Assembly: GCF_000420825.1 (NCBI RefSeq)
Contig: NZ_ATVR01000013.1
Coordinates: 1 to 64,000 of the forward strand
Length of the DNA: 64,000 nucleotides
Direction of reading: 5' to 3'
Source: Butyrivibrio sp. AE2015
Lineage (GTDB): Bacteria; Bacillota; Clostridia; Lachnospirales; Lachnospiraceae
Shown here: positions 34,202 through 43,800 of the stretch, one piece after another
Position numbering within the stretch: position 1 is the first letter of the stretch
How the letters are laid out: every line of letters begins with the position of its first letter
Made by a program: the position numbers and the translations under genes
The notes under the pieces: generated by a model
Database searches by the model: none
What the model saw: only the letters and a program-made list of their open reading frames with translations
Told to the model about the DNA's origin: nothing

Positions 34202-34627
34202 CGTGGTACCTCAAATTAGCATAAGAGCCATAAAAAAACTAGAGTCAGTATACAACATCGTAAGGGTGCTAGCAACATGACATACGTGTCAACTATAATA
34301 TATGGTTTACATATAGTTATTGACCATGTTAGTCATATGTTCGTTTTTACACACCATAGTGTTGTATTTTTACACACCATTTAAAGTGCCTATTTTAGCG
34401 GTATCTTTAAAACTAAATTTCGACTAATCCCCAGTTTCCACAGAGTTATCCACATGACGCACACGTCAATTATCGGTAAACTCCGTATCAGTTTTCTACA
34501 AAAACGTCAAATTGAATATCCAATTGACACAATTTAAACATGTGTTTGGGTTACATAATTTTATAGATTTTATTATTATGTAAACCTCGCTTATTTCTTT
34601 CTATGATTTCCCACCAAAAACAGGGGC
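34202..34627. promoter_or_regulatory. 426-bp intergenic region rich in short dyads and repeats
   Basis: No gene is seen. Notable pieces are two 14-bp dyads of the same design, TGACA-N4-TGTCA (34278-34291) and TGACG-N4-CGTCA (34455-34468), and an exact 14-bp direct repeat TTTTTACACACCAT (34344-34357, 34367-34380) with 23-bp spacing. There is also an imperfect 12-bp inverted repeat GGGTTACATAAT (34548-34559) against ATTATGTAAACC (34575-34586), with a related GGTTTACATA near 34304. The promoter of the GGDEF-valS transcript must lie here. The dyads may bind a regulator. Confidence 0.55.
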
Positions 34628-37090
34628 TCAATCACCACAAATCCCAGTCCAGAACTGAGATACAGCGTTTTTGACCGTACCGGTCGTTACAATCTTATAA
34701 TCTTTCCACTCTCTTGGGAAAAGAGCTCTGTAACTTCCTTGCATAAACCTGTCATCTAAAAGTGCTGCAACGCCCATATCTTCTTCAGTTCTGATCACTC
34801 GTCCTGAAGCCTGAAGGACCTTATTCATGCCTGGAAATCTATATGCATAGTCAAAGCCATCAAGTCCTTTTTCATCAAAGTATCCCCTTAATATCTCTCT
34901 TTCGTTGCACACAAGAGGTATACCTGTTCCAACTACTATTACACCAATAAGACTGTCATACTTAAGATCAATGCCCTCACTAAAGATTCCTCCCATAACG
35001 CAGAATCCAAGGATATTTTTATCCTCCACCACATCTATATCCATGTGGATAACTTTTGAAAGGTCCAGATCATTTCCCGCTGAGAATCTGTCCAGGAACA
35101 TTTCCCTTGCATCCTCACTCATAAAGCTCTGCTGAACTAAAAGCTCTGTTGTCTCCTCATCCAAAAAGTTATCCTCGAAGCATGCAAGAACCTCATCCAA
35201 AAACTGATGTGACGGGAAGAAAATAAGGTAATTTCCACTTCTGGCGCTGACTATATTGTGGATATATCCCGCAATATTCATGTACTGCGCCTCACTCCTT
35301 TGTGAGTACCTGCTGGTAACATCACTTCCAATAAATAGCCCTAGTCTGTCCGGATCAAAAACAGATTTGGCATACATCTCAAAATCCTCATCTGTTCCTC
35401 CAAGGAGCTTTTTATAATACTGAATCGGTAAAAGAGTTGCAGAAAATAGTATTGATGATCTGCCTCTGGCCATGCACTCCGAGAGATTTCTTGACGGATC
35501 TGCGCAGTAGAGCCTTACTAAAAAGCTTCCATCTTCAGAAAACTCGCTGTACATCACATAGTGATCATCCACTCTGTCATAAATTGTCAAAAATCTCGAT
35601 ATATCAAAGTAAAACTCCAGTATATCATCTCTGCATGGACCTTCAGAATGATTTTCCAAATACTCGGATATTATCCCTGCCAGCCTGTTAAGCGGATTGA
35701 TCAGCTTTTCTATTGAGGTAAGCTTAGTACATCCGTCACATTCTCTTTTCATCTCCAGCATTACCTTGTTGCATTTATCCAAATGCCCCGCAATGCTCGG
35801 GTGGTACTCTTTTATGGTGTTCTTAAGCTCAAGAAAATTCTCTTTTCTAAGAACAGCGCTATACATGTCCCTTCCTCTGTCAAGAAGATTATGGGTCTCG
35901 TCAACAAGGAAGATATAATCGCCCTTTAGTCCATCTGCGAAAAATCTCCTAAGATATACAAAGGGATCAAAGACATAGTTGTAATCGCAAATTACAGCAT
36001 CGGCCCAAAGGCTCATATCAAGAGACATCTCAAAGGGACAGACCTCATGCTTTCTGGCATATTCTATGATCACTTCCCTGTCAAAAGAGTCCTCGTGAGT
36101 CAGGCAGTCAAATATGGCGTCATTTATCCTGTCATAATGCCCTTTTGCGTAGGGGCATACAACCGGATTGCAGTTTCTCTCGGTATCTTCCAAAAAACAT
36201 ATCTTATCCCTGGCAGTTATTGTAACCGTCTTAAGGCTCATATTCTGAGTTTTTCTCAGGGTATTAAAGGCCTCCTCCGGAACCGTCCTTGTTATAGACT
36301 TTGCTGTCAGGTAAAAGATCTTGCTGGTCTTGCCCTCTCCCATGGCCTTGATGGCAGGAAATACAGTGGTTATGGTCTTTCCTGTGCCGGTTGGAGCTTC
36401 CAAAAAGAGCTTTTTCCCATGTATGATAGTTCTGTAAACGCCTGCTGCCAGATCTTTTTGCCCATCTCTGTAAGGAAAGGGGAAAGCAACCTTCTTAAGA
36501 GAAGCAGTTCTTTCTATACTCCAATTGTATTCAAAATCAGACCACTTTAAGTAGCTGCTTATGATATCGTCAAACCATCCGGTTATTTCTTTATAAGAAA
36601 ACTTATAGTCAAAATACTTCATTTCCTCAGAGTCTATGTTGCAATAGCTCATTCTGACTTTTATCTCAGGACATTTTATCTGCCTTGAATATATGGCAGC
36701 GTAGCACTTAGCCTGAGCCAGATGTACCAACACCGGTTCTTTTAGGTGATTTAGATCCCTGTAGGTACCCTTTATCTCATCTATCAGGGGCATGGCAACG
36801 CTTTTCTCGATAAAAGACTCCTGGGCATCATATGCTCCGGGTTTGCCAAAAAACTTATCTAAAATTCCGTCAGCTCTTCCGGATATTACAAGTTCATAGC
36901 CGTTTGCACTATATACATACTCAAGGGGAACCTCCGCATGATAATCAGGTCCCATGCTCTTTTGTATCATCCTGTGTATTCGGCCACCTTCCTGCATTGC
37001 ATCTGCAGGAGCCTGATGTATTCTGTTGTCTATGTCGCCGCTTCGAAGTATGAATTCAACAAGTCCGCGTACAGATATCTCAATCCTCAT
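34628..37090 (-). CDS. DinG/XPD-like Fe-S helicase with PD-(D/E)XK-like N-terminus
   Basis: 820 aa. The N-terminal 180 residues resemble a PD-(D/E)XK fold (GRADGILD, then PLIDEIKGTYRD, then HLAQAKCYA). A superfamily 2 helicase of the Rad3/XPD/DinG type follows: Walker A EAPTGTGKT at about residue 225, Walker B as the DEAH-type VDETHNLL, and four Cys (ICFLED, RNCNPVVCPY, HEVCPFE) suited to a 4Fe-4S cluster. The C-terminal motif VI is QASGRVIRTEED. It probably unwinds DNA in repair. The gene lies alone between an intergenic region and a terminator, with no Cas genes near. Confidence 0.9.
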   Translation of the reverse strand: MRIEISVRGLVEFILRSGDIDNRIHQAPADAMQEGGRIHRMIQKSMGPDYHAEVPLEYVYSANGYELVISGRADGILDKFFGKPGAYDAQESFIEKSVAMPLIDEIKGTYRDLNHLKEPVLVHLAQAKCYAAIYSRQIKCPEIKVRMSYCNIDSEEMKYFDYKFSYKEITGWFDDIISSYLKWSDFEYNWSIERTASLKKVAFPFPYRDGQKDLAAGVYRTIIHGKKLFLEAPTGTGKTITTVFPAIKAMGEGKTSKIFYLTAKSITRTVPEEAFNTLRKTQNMSLKTVTITARDKICFLEDTERNCNPVVCPYAKGHYDRINDAIFDCLTHEDSFDREVIIEYARKHEVCPFEMSLDMSLWADAVICDYNYVFDPFVYLRRFFADGLKGDYIFLVDETHNLLDRGRDMYSAVLRKENFLELKNTIKEYHPSIAGHLDKCNKVMLEMKRECDGCTKLTSIEKLINPLNRLAGIISEYLENHSEGPCRDDILEFYFDISRFLTIYDRVDDHYVMYSEFSEDGSFLVRLYCADPSRNLSECMARGRSSILFSATLLPIQYYKKLLGGTDEDFEMYAKSVFDPDRLGLFIGSDVTSRYSQRSEAQYMNIAGYIHNIVSARSGNYLIFFPSHQFLDEVLACFEDNFLDEETTELLVQQSFMSEDAREMFLDRFSAGNDLDLSKVIHMDIDVVEDKNILGFCVMGGIFSEGIDLKYDSLIGVIVVGTGIPLVCNEREILRGYFDEKGLDGFDYAYRFPGMNKVLQASGRVIRTEEDMGVAALLDDRFMQGSYRALFPREWKDYKIVTTGTVKNAVSQFWTGICGD

Positions 37091-37140
37091 ATTTTCTCCG
37101 GAATCTATGCTTATTTATATCAGGCTTTTCTTAGAAAAAG

Positions 37141-37178
37141 AAAAAGCTCCATGATATTTTATACCATGGAGCTTTTTT
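37141..37178. terminator. Bidirectional intrinsic terminator after the Crh-like gene
   Basis: A 13-bp perfect stem, AAAAAGCTCCATG (37141-37153) with CATGGAGCTTTTT (37165-37177), with an 11-nt loop and T-runs on both sides. It ends the Crh-like gene (stop 37204) and separates it from the helicase gene. Confidence 0.93.
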
Positions 37179-37203
37179 AATCTACAATGAACAAATTGTT
37201 TTA

Positions 37204-37443
37204 TCAGCCTGCAACTGCAAGAGTGTCAAGGTACTGCTCGAATTCTGCGTTATGTCCGCTGAACTCTACAGTAAGCTTCTGATTAAAATCAAGGCCAAGA
37301 ACGCCTAAAATTGATTTAGCGTCAACCACATACCTGTTGTAATATATATCCACGTCAAAGTTGCACTTAGAAGCTGTGTCCACAAAATTCTTAACCTGTG
37401 AAGGCTGCAAGCTTATATTTTTTCTAATCATCTGTCTTAACAT
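37204..37443 (-). CDS. HPr-like protein lacking the active-site His (Crh-like)
   Basis: 79 aa, the HPr fold length. Aligned by eye on TASK (HPr QTASKFN, here DTASKCN), the PTS phosphorylation His15 is replaced by Gln13, exactly as in Bacillus Crh. The regulatory Ser46 is kept as Ser44 in AKSILGVLGL. It therefore should not carry phosphate for sugar transport, but could be phosphorylated by HPr kinase and act with CcpA in carbon catabolite control. AGGGG lies upstream of the first ATG. No PTS genes or hprK are near. Confidence 0.8.
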   Translation of the reverse strand: MLRQMIRKNISLQPSQVKNFVDTASKCNFDVDIYYNRYVVDAKSILGVLGLDFNQKLTVEFSGHNAEFEQYLDTLAVAG

Positions 37444-37528
37444 AAATAGTCACCCCTTTCTTTATGCGACTTAAAAAACTATATCGTTAAAGTGTGACTA
37501 TTTTGTGAAGAAATTGCGAATAATTCGT

Positions 37529-38539
37529 TTAAAGAATCTGAATTCCGTTAGAAACTGCTTCTTTTACCATATCTTCTGGCCAGATTGAACATTGAACTTC
37601 TCCGATGTGTGCCTTTCTTAAGAAGAACATGCAGATTCTGGACTGTCCGATTCCCCCGCCGATAGTATAAGGAAGCTCTTTATCCAGAATCGCCTTCTGG
37701 AATGGAAGCTGTGCTCTCTCCTCGCAGCCTGCTTTCTTAAGCTGTGACTTAAGGGAGTTCTCATCTACACGGATACCCATACTTGAAAGCTCAAGTGCAA
37801 TATCAAGAACCGGATAATATACGATGATATCAGCATTGAGTTCCCAGTCATCATAGTCAGGAGCTCTACCGTCGTGTCTGTCACCTGAAGGTAAAAGATC
37901 ACCAATCTTCATGATACATACAGCGCCCTTAGCCTTGGCAATATAGTATTCACGTTCCTTTGGAGTATACTCAGGGAACATTTCCTCAAGTTCCTGAGTT
38001 GTGATAAAGAAGATCTCCTCAGGAAGGATTTCTTCAATATAATCATACTGAATGGACATGAACTTCTCAGTCTTGCGAAGAACCTTGTATACGTTTCTTA
38101 CTGTTTCCTTGAGGAATTCTTCATTTCTGTCCTCTTTAGTAATAACTTTTTCCCAATCCCACTGATCTACAAAAATGGAGTGAATATTATCAGGTACCTC
38201 ATCACGTCTTACGGCGTTCATATCTGTATATAAGCCCTCGCCTACGTTAAAACCGTATTTTTTAAGGGCATATCTTTTCCACTTAGCAAGAGAATGAACT
38301 ATCTCTGCATTGCGACCGTCCTGATGAAGGATATCAAAAGAAACTGGTCTCTCTACACCATTAAGATTGTCATTAAGACCTGACTCAGGTGTAACAAATA
38401 AAGGGGCTGTAACTCTCTGAAGATTGAGCCTTGTGGAAAGCATCCCCTGAAAGAAATCTTTAACTGTCTTGATGGCAACCTGTGTATCGTGCAGATCAAG
38501 CGCTGACACATAGCCACTCGGAATCTTTAAATTTTCCAT
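37529..38539 (-). CDS. asnA: Aspartate-ammonia ligase (asparagine synthetase A)
   Basis: 336 aa, the usual length. Class II aminoacyl-tRNA-synthetase-like enzyme making asparagine from aspartate, ammonia and ATP. Signatures: TRLNLQRVTAPLFV, GLNDNLNGVERPV, VHSLAKWKRYALKKYGF, and the C-terminal YTIGGGIGQSRICMFFLRKAHIGEVQ. GGAGGAG precedes the ATG. It is monocistronic, divergent from thiT. Confidence 0.97.
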   Translation of the reverse strand: MENLKIPSGYVSALDLHDTQVAIKTVKDFFQGMLSTRLNLQRVTAPLFVTPESGLNDNLNGVERPVSFDILHQDGRNAEIVHSLAKWKRYALKKYGFNVGEGLYTDMNAVRRDEVPDNIHSIFVDQWDWEKVITKEDRNEEFLKETVRNVYKVLRKTEKFMSIQYDYIEEILPEEIFFITTQELEEMFPEYTPKEREYYIAKAKGAVCIMKIGDLLPSGDRHDGRAPDYDDWELNADIIVYYPVLDIALELSSMGIRVDENSLKSQLKKAGCEERAQLPFQKAILDKELPYTIGGGIGQSRICMFFLRKAHIGEVQCSIWPEDMVKEAVSNGIQIL

Positions 38540-38574
38540 AATTCTCCTCCAATTTTGATAGCGTATATAAATAG

Positions 38575-38603
38575 ATTAAATTACTTTTTTTATTTTTATG
38601 CAA
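38575..38603 (-). promoter_or_regulatory. Possible promoter of asnA
   Basis: On the minus strand TTGCAT (38598-38603) and TTTAAT (38575-38580) are 17 bp apart. The -35 is a weak match, and the spacer is nearly pure A/T. It lies 36 nt before the asnA start. Confidence 0.4.
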
Positions 38604-38651
38604 GAAAAAAATATCATATAAATACGTTTTTTCCATGATTGGCTGTGGTTA

Positions 38652-38680
38652 TTGACAAATCCCGGGCAGAAGCGTTTAAT
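38652..38680 (+). promoter_or_regulatory. Promoter of the thiT riboswitch transcript
   Basis: A consensus -35 TTGACA (38652-38657) and a -10 TTTAAT (38675-38680, five of six matches) lie 17 bp apart. Transcription would start about 15-20 nt before the TPP aptamer. Confidence 0.7.
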
Positions 38681-38702
38681 ATGAATTGCAAAACAAAATA
38701 AT

Positions 38703-38795
38703 ACCGCTAGGGGAGCTATGCTGAGATTGAACGATTTTTTCGTCGGACCCTTATTACCTGAACCGGATAATACCGGCGTAGGGAAGCATTTAGTA
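38703..38795 (+). ncRNA. TPP riboswitch (THI element)
   Basis: The conserved TPP aptamer parts occur in order: GGGGAGC (38711), the CTGAGA pyrimidine-sensing box (38721-38726), an ACCC, ACCTGAACCGGATAATACCGGCG (38755-38777), and the closing GTAGGGAAGC. It lies upstream of thiT on the same strand, so thiamine pyrophosphate should turn the thiamine transporter off. Confidence 0.95.
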
Positions 38796-38840
38796 TCTTT
38801 TTTCGTGTAGAGATATATCATCTTTAAATGAAAAAATAAA

Positions 38841-38881
38841 CCTCCTCTTGATCTGGTATTTATCAAAGGGAGGATTTTTTT
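38841..38881 (+). terminator. Expression platform hairpin between TPP aptamer and thiT
   Basis: CCTCC/GGAGG and CTTGAT/ATCAA form an imperfect 12-bp stem (38841-38852 with 38862-38873) followed by seven Ts that run to the thiT start codon. The 3' arm contains the AGGAGG-like ribosome binding site 8 nt before the ATG. One hairpin can therefore stop transcription and also mask the ribosome binding site. Confidence 0.8.
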
Positions 38882-39574
38882 ATGGATTTATTTTTACAGG
38901 ATGTCAGTGGTGAAGGCGTTTATAGCATCACAACCGGCGGTTACATTTTATTTATAGCTCTTATGGTTGCAGCACTTCTTGTAGTGAGCTACCTTGTAAA
39001 CAGAGATGGAAAGGGCAGGATCAGTATCAGACAGCTCACCACATCAGCTCTTTGCATTGCACTTGCTTTCGTATTATCTAATATAAAGCTTTTCAGAGCA
39101 CCAATGGGAGGCTCTGTCACAGTATTCAGTATGTTCTTCATCACATACATCGGATATATGTACGGACCACGAGTAAGTCTCGCAGCAGCCTTTGCATATG
39201 GACTTCTCCAGATGATAAGCAACCCATATATCGTAAGTGTTCCTCAGCTCATATGCGATTATGTCCTTGCTTTTGCAGCACTTGGTCTGGCAGGATTTTT
39301 CCATAACGAAAAATACGATATGTATAAGGGATATATTGTAGGTGTCCTTGGCAGATATTTCTTCTCTTTCCTGTCCGGCGTCGTATTCTTTGCAGACTAT
39401 GCTCCGGAAGGAATGTCACCTATAGTTTATTCTCTTCTTTACAACGCAGCATATTTAGGACTTGAGGCATTACTTACACTTGCAGTTCTCATGATTCCTG
39501 TAGTAAGAACCGGTCTTAACAGGCTCAAGCATGAAGCCACAGACTACAGCGTCAGAAAAGAAGCTACTCTATAA
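38882..39574 (+). CDS. thiT: Energy-coupled thiamine transporter ThiT (ECF S component)
   Basis: 230 aa with about six hydrophobic helices. The alanine-rich segment ISIRQLTTSALCIALAFVLSNIKLFRAPMGGSVTVFSMF is typical of ThiT, and the TPP riboswitch upstream fixes the substrate. It works with the shared EcfAA'T energising module, which must be encoded elsewhere. The 3' end overlaps hflX (convergent) by 11 nt. Confidence 0.95.
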   Translation: MDLFLQDVSGEGVYSITTGGYILFIALMVAALLVVSYLVNRDGKGRISIRQLTTSALCIALAFVLSNIKLFRAPMGGSVTVFSMFFITYIGYMYGPRVSLAAAFAYGLLQMISNPYIVSVPQLICDYVLAFAALGLAGFFHNEKYDMYKGYIVGVLGRYFFSFLSGVVFFADYAPEGMSPIVYSLLYNAAYLGLEALLTLAVLMIPVVRTGLNRLKHEATDYSVRKEATL

Positions 39575-40883
39575 TATAGGCATTATATCTGTTATAGTCG
39601 TCGCTGCCTAAGGTAGCGACGATTTTTATGCCCTCTTCAAGGTATTCAGAATTCTTTACAACACCTTTTCCTGTTAAAAGACTAAGTATCCCTCCTTCAG
39701 AATAAGGAATAAGCAGTTCACAGTCATTTTCATTCTCACTAAGTTTCTTTTCTATAAGTTCAATAAGAGTGTTCAGGCTTTCATCTTCCCTTGCTGAAAT
39801 ATATATTCTGTCATCCATGGATCTTGGCACCGGCATGACAAGCTGCCCGCTTTGCTCCTGTTCATCCTGCACCACATCAGATTTGTTAAAAACATAGATA
39901 ACAGGTATATCTCCGGCACCTATCTCAGCCAGTGTTTCTTTTGTCACATCCATATGATAACGATATTCAGGATCCGAAAAATCTATTACCTGAAGGAGCA
40001 GATCTGCGTACTTAGCCTCCTCGAGAGTTGACCTGAATGCTTTTACCAGTGCATGTGGAAGTTCACTGATAAATCCGACGGTGTCCGAAAGAAGAAATGG
40101 TCTGTGTCCCGGCGCAGAAATCTTTCTTACAGATGTATCAAGTGTGGCAAAAAGCATATCTTTTTCCAGAACCTGCTTCTCATCAAATCCTTCGCCGCCA
40201 TAGAGCCTTAGAAGGTTATTCATTATTGTGGACTTACCTGCATTGGTATATCCAACCAGAGATATTCTGGGAAGTCCCGATCGTAGGCGCCTTCCTCTCT
40301 GAGTGTCACGCTCTTTTTCAATAGCAGTTAAATCTCTTCTAAGTTCAGCCATTCGGTGCTCAATACGCCTTCTGTCCAGCTCTAGCTGTTTTTCACCAGA
40401 TCCCTTATTGGAGAGTCTTCCGCTGCCACCGCCCTGCCTTGAAAGAGACGTTCTCATATGCGCAAGTCTTGGAAGCATATACTGGAGCTGGGCGTATTCT
40501 ACCTGCTGTCTGGCTTCTTTGGTCTTGGCGCGCTTGGCAAAAATCTGCAGAATAAGTCCTGTTCTGTCTATAACCTCTGTATCAAGAGCCTTTTCAAGGT
40601 TTCTTATCTGCATTGGAGATAATGTGTCATTGAATATAATGATATCCGCTTCAAAAACATCCAGGGAATTACGTATTTCTTCAACTTTTCCGCTGCCAAT
40701 ATAAGTACTTCTGTCCGGATTCGGAAGAGACTGCGTAACAGTGCAAGCAACTTCAATATCTATAGCTCTTGTAAGCTCTTTTAACTCATCCATTGACCTC
40801 TCAAGATCAAGGTCATTTCCACCCTGATCAAGGCCTACAAGAATTGCTCTTACTTTCTTTTCTTCTTTTATGTTTTCGTACAT
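39564..40883 (-). CDS. hflX: GTPase HflX
   Basis: 439 aa. The N-terminal HflX domain (ILVGLDQGGNDLDLERSMDELKEL, then AQLQYMLPRLAHM) and the glycine-rich RQGGGSGRLSNKGSGEKQLE linker come first. The G domain follows, with the P-loop SLVGYTNAGKST, the DTVGFI switch and the NKSD motif. HflX splits stalled or stressed ribosomes. The ATG at 40883 has GAGG 6 nt upstream and lies 8 nt after the addA stop, so it is co-transcribed with addBA. Confidence 0.96.
   Translation of the reverse strand: MYENIKEEKKVRAILVGLDQGGNDLDLERSMDELKELTRAIDIEVACTVTQSLPNPDRSTYIGSGKVEEIRNSLDVFEADIIIFNDTLSPMQIRNLEKALDTEVIDRTGLILQIFAKRAKTKEARQQVEYAQLQYMLPRLAHMRTSLSRQGGGSGRLSNKGSGEKQLELDRRRIEHRMAELRRDLTAIEKERDTQRGRRLRSGLPRISLVGYTNAGKSTIMNNLLRLYGGEGFDEKQVLEKDMLFATLDTSVRKISAPGHRPFLLSDTVGFISELPHALVKAFRSTLEEAKYADLLLQVIDFSDPEYRYHMDVTKETLAEIGAGDIPVIYVFNKSDVVQDEQEQSGQLVMPVPRSMDDRIYISAREDESLNTLIELIEKKLSENENDCELLIPYSEGGILSLLTGKGVVKNSEYLEEGIKIVATLGSDDYNRYNAYIIE
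39598..39627 (+). terminator. thiT terminator inside the hflX 3' coding region
   Basis: TCGTCGCTGCC (39598-39608) pairs with GGTAGCGACGA (39612-39622), with one G-U pair and a 3-nt loop, then TTTTTA. It lies 24 nt after the thiT stop on the plus strand, inside the antisense of the hflX C-terminal codons. Confidence 0.85.
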
Positions 40884-40891
40884 TCTCTTCC

Positions 40892-43800
40892 TCACTTCAT
40901 CCTTATTTCTTTTCCAAGGCAAAAAGAATAAATATACACTTCTTTTACCTTCATACCTGTAGATGCCTCTATGGCCCTTTTATAATAATCGAGCTGTACT
41001 TTATATCTTGAAACAAGCTCAGAATCACTCTTTACATGGTCTGTCTTATAATCAAGGAGCACAATCTCTCCATTTTCGATAAAGAACGCGTCGATGATAC
41101 CCTGAATAAGCACCATTTCTTCATCCGGGAATTTTGCATCAAGCTCTTTTGAAGGAATCCCCATCATAAAGGGCTTCTCACGCATGAGCGCGCCGTTTCT
41201 AAAAGCCGCTCCCATTCTTTTTCCAAGGCTCGTCTCCAGGAAAGTAGCAATATCAGTGGCTTTGATTGACTTCGTATACTCAGGCGGGATCACGTGGAGC
41301 TTTTCTTTTTGCATCAGCCACTCTTTTACTGCCGACGCAATATCATCTTTAGTTTTGGCAAAAAGACTCTCTTCCCCATAGATTGGTTCATCCAAAAGCT
41401 CCATTACTCTATGGTAAGCGGTTCCCCTCTCTGCACCTGAGAGCACATCTTTAGAAGAAGGGCTGTCATTTTTCACTTCAGGCTCTTCATAACTTATCTC
41501 TCTGGTAAATACTTCACCTTCCTCATGCAGCTTTTTGCTCTTTAATTCTGTAACAGTAGTCTTAGTAAAAAGACCTCTCAAATCCTCGTGGGCATATTTT
41601 GCCTCAAACTTTGCTCTTAGTCGTTCTGATAACTGCTCATCAAAACAGGTATCAATATCCCCCTTTAAGTTCTCAAGCCTCATTGCACCTTTTACATTTT
41701 CATTTCCAAGGGCATCTGATAGTTCAGTATCATTCATACTCTTAAACTCAAAAGCTATGTTTCCGGCATCTTTATCCACAAAGGGCAGGTAATTCTCTTT
41801 TGCAATCCCCAGCTTATCAAGAAGTTTTTCTACACTTGGATGCCTTATGACAGATGGCAGGATAATATCAAGATAACTGTCCGCAGAGGTCTTCATGGAA
41901 TATGGTAAAAGATTATTTCCTGCTATTACCGGAATGTTCCTTATAACGCCCTCCAGCTTATCATTCAGACTCTTGCAGGAAGCCGTCATAATAAGCTTTT
42001 CTTTCGCACGTGTAAGCGCAACATACAGTACTCTAAGCTCTTCGCCAAGGCTGTCTTTTTCCATTTTATCTGCGATGATCAGGCGCTTTAATGTGTCATA
42101 TCGCACTCTAAGCTCAGTATCTATACACTTTACACCTATTCCAAGATCAATGTCAGCAATCAGGTCACCCTTTGTATCCATCTTGTTAAACTTTTTGGAA
42201 AGTCCTGCCACGAAGACTACAGGGAATTCCAGTCCCTTACTCTTATGGATAGTCATGATCCTGACTACATCCGCATTTTCATCAATGATTCCTGCTTCGC
42301 CGTAATCCACCATTGAAATCTTCAGATGTTCAATATATCTGATAAAGTGGAACAGTCCCTTAAAGCTTGATTTTTCAAAGCTAAGCGCCCTGGAAAGAAG
42401 CTGATCAAGGTTTGCTTTCCTCTGACTTCCGGAAGGAAGGGCTGCTATATACTTATCATAGCCTGTCTTTCTGATAATATACTGAAGAAGCTCATGAACA
42501 GGCGTGTAAACGGACATCTCCCTAAGTTCCTGCAAAAAGTCCGTAAATTCGGCTAATTTTTGATATTTCCCCTTGTCATTATTAACAAGTTCAACAAGTC
42601 CATGATAAAAAGAGTCATCAGAACCAATTGCTATTCTATATTCAGACAGTTCCTCATCAGTAAAACCTCCAATAGGTGAATGCATCACACCCACAAGTGG
42701 AATGTCCTGAAGGGGATTATCAATTATAGTCAGTATATTAAGCATTGTGCTGATCTCACCGGTCTCAAAATAACCACTTTTCGATTCAATATAAGCAGGG
42801 ATGCCCTGAGCCTCAAGAACGCTCTTAAAGGCATCATCCCAACCGGCATTACTTCTTAAAAGGATTACAATATCCTTAAACTTAAGCTTTGGATCAGCTT
42901 TCATAAGCTCTTTTATGCGGATGGAGATTGCAAGAGCCTCTTTCTCTTTTGTATCATATGAGTCTATATCCACATCAGGATTGGAGACATCTCCTGTAGG
43001 TGCCCCATCTATCATAATGAGTTCCGGTGACATGTCAAATGCAGGACTTTCATACTCTGCTCCGGTCACAAGCTCCGCATCCTTGTCATATTCTACTCCG
43101 CCAAGGTCTTTGCCCATTATCTTTTTGAAGATAAAGTTTGTTATCTCAAGAACTTCTTTTCTACTTCTAAAGTTCTTGTGAAGGTCTATTCTGCGGTCCT
43201 TTGATGAGACATCCTTGGAATATGTCCCAAGTTTTTCCATAAAGATCTCTGGTCTGGCAAGTCTGAATTTGTAGATACTCTGCTTAACATCACCTACCAT
43301 GAACCTCTCAGACTTTGTAACATCTTCGCCGGAAATTGCCTTAAGCATCATCTCCTGAACATTATTGGAATCCTGGTACTCATCGATCAGCACTTCTTTG
43401 TAGTAATCTCTGTATTCAAGCGCCACAGCAGAAGGTGTATCACCAGGATGGTCTACCAATATCTGCAGCGCAAAATGCTCCATATCAGAAAAGTCGATCA
43501 TCTGCTTTTCTCTTTTTTTGTCATCAAAGCGCTTTTTAAACTCTTTCGTAAGCCTGCAAAGCTCTCTGACTGCTCTGTCGCAGAGCTTCATCTGCTCGAC
43601 TATTACATCTGCAGTCAGAGCCAGATAGTCCTCTGTCAGCTTCTTTATTTCATCCTTAACACCATTTCTTACCTTCTGAACATAATCTTTTTTATCGGGG
43701 GATACGGAATCGTCCTTTTTTCCTGGGAGTCTGCCAAAAGAAATCCCGCGAACCCTGTCAAATAGCTCATTGTAGGTATTATATCCCAAAACCGCATAAA

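Noticed and set aside
34446..34454. Perfect DnaA box TTATCCACA suggesting a replication origin
   Set aside because: A single box, no dnaA, dnaN or other origin genes nearby. A 9-mer match is expected about once in several windows by chance.
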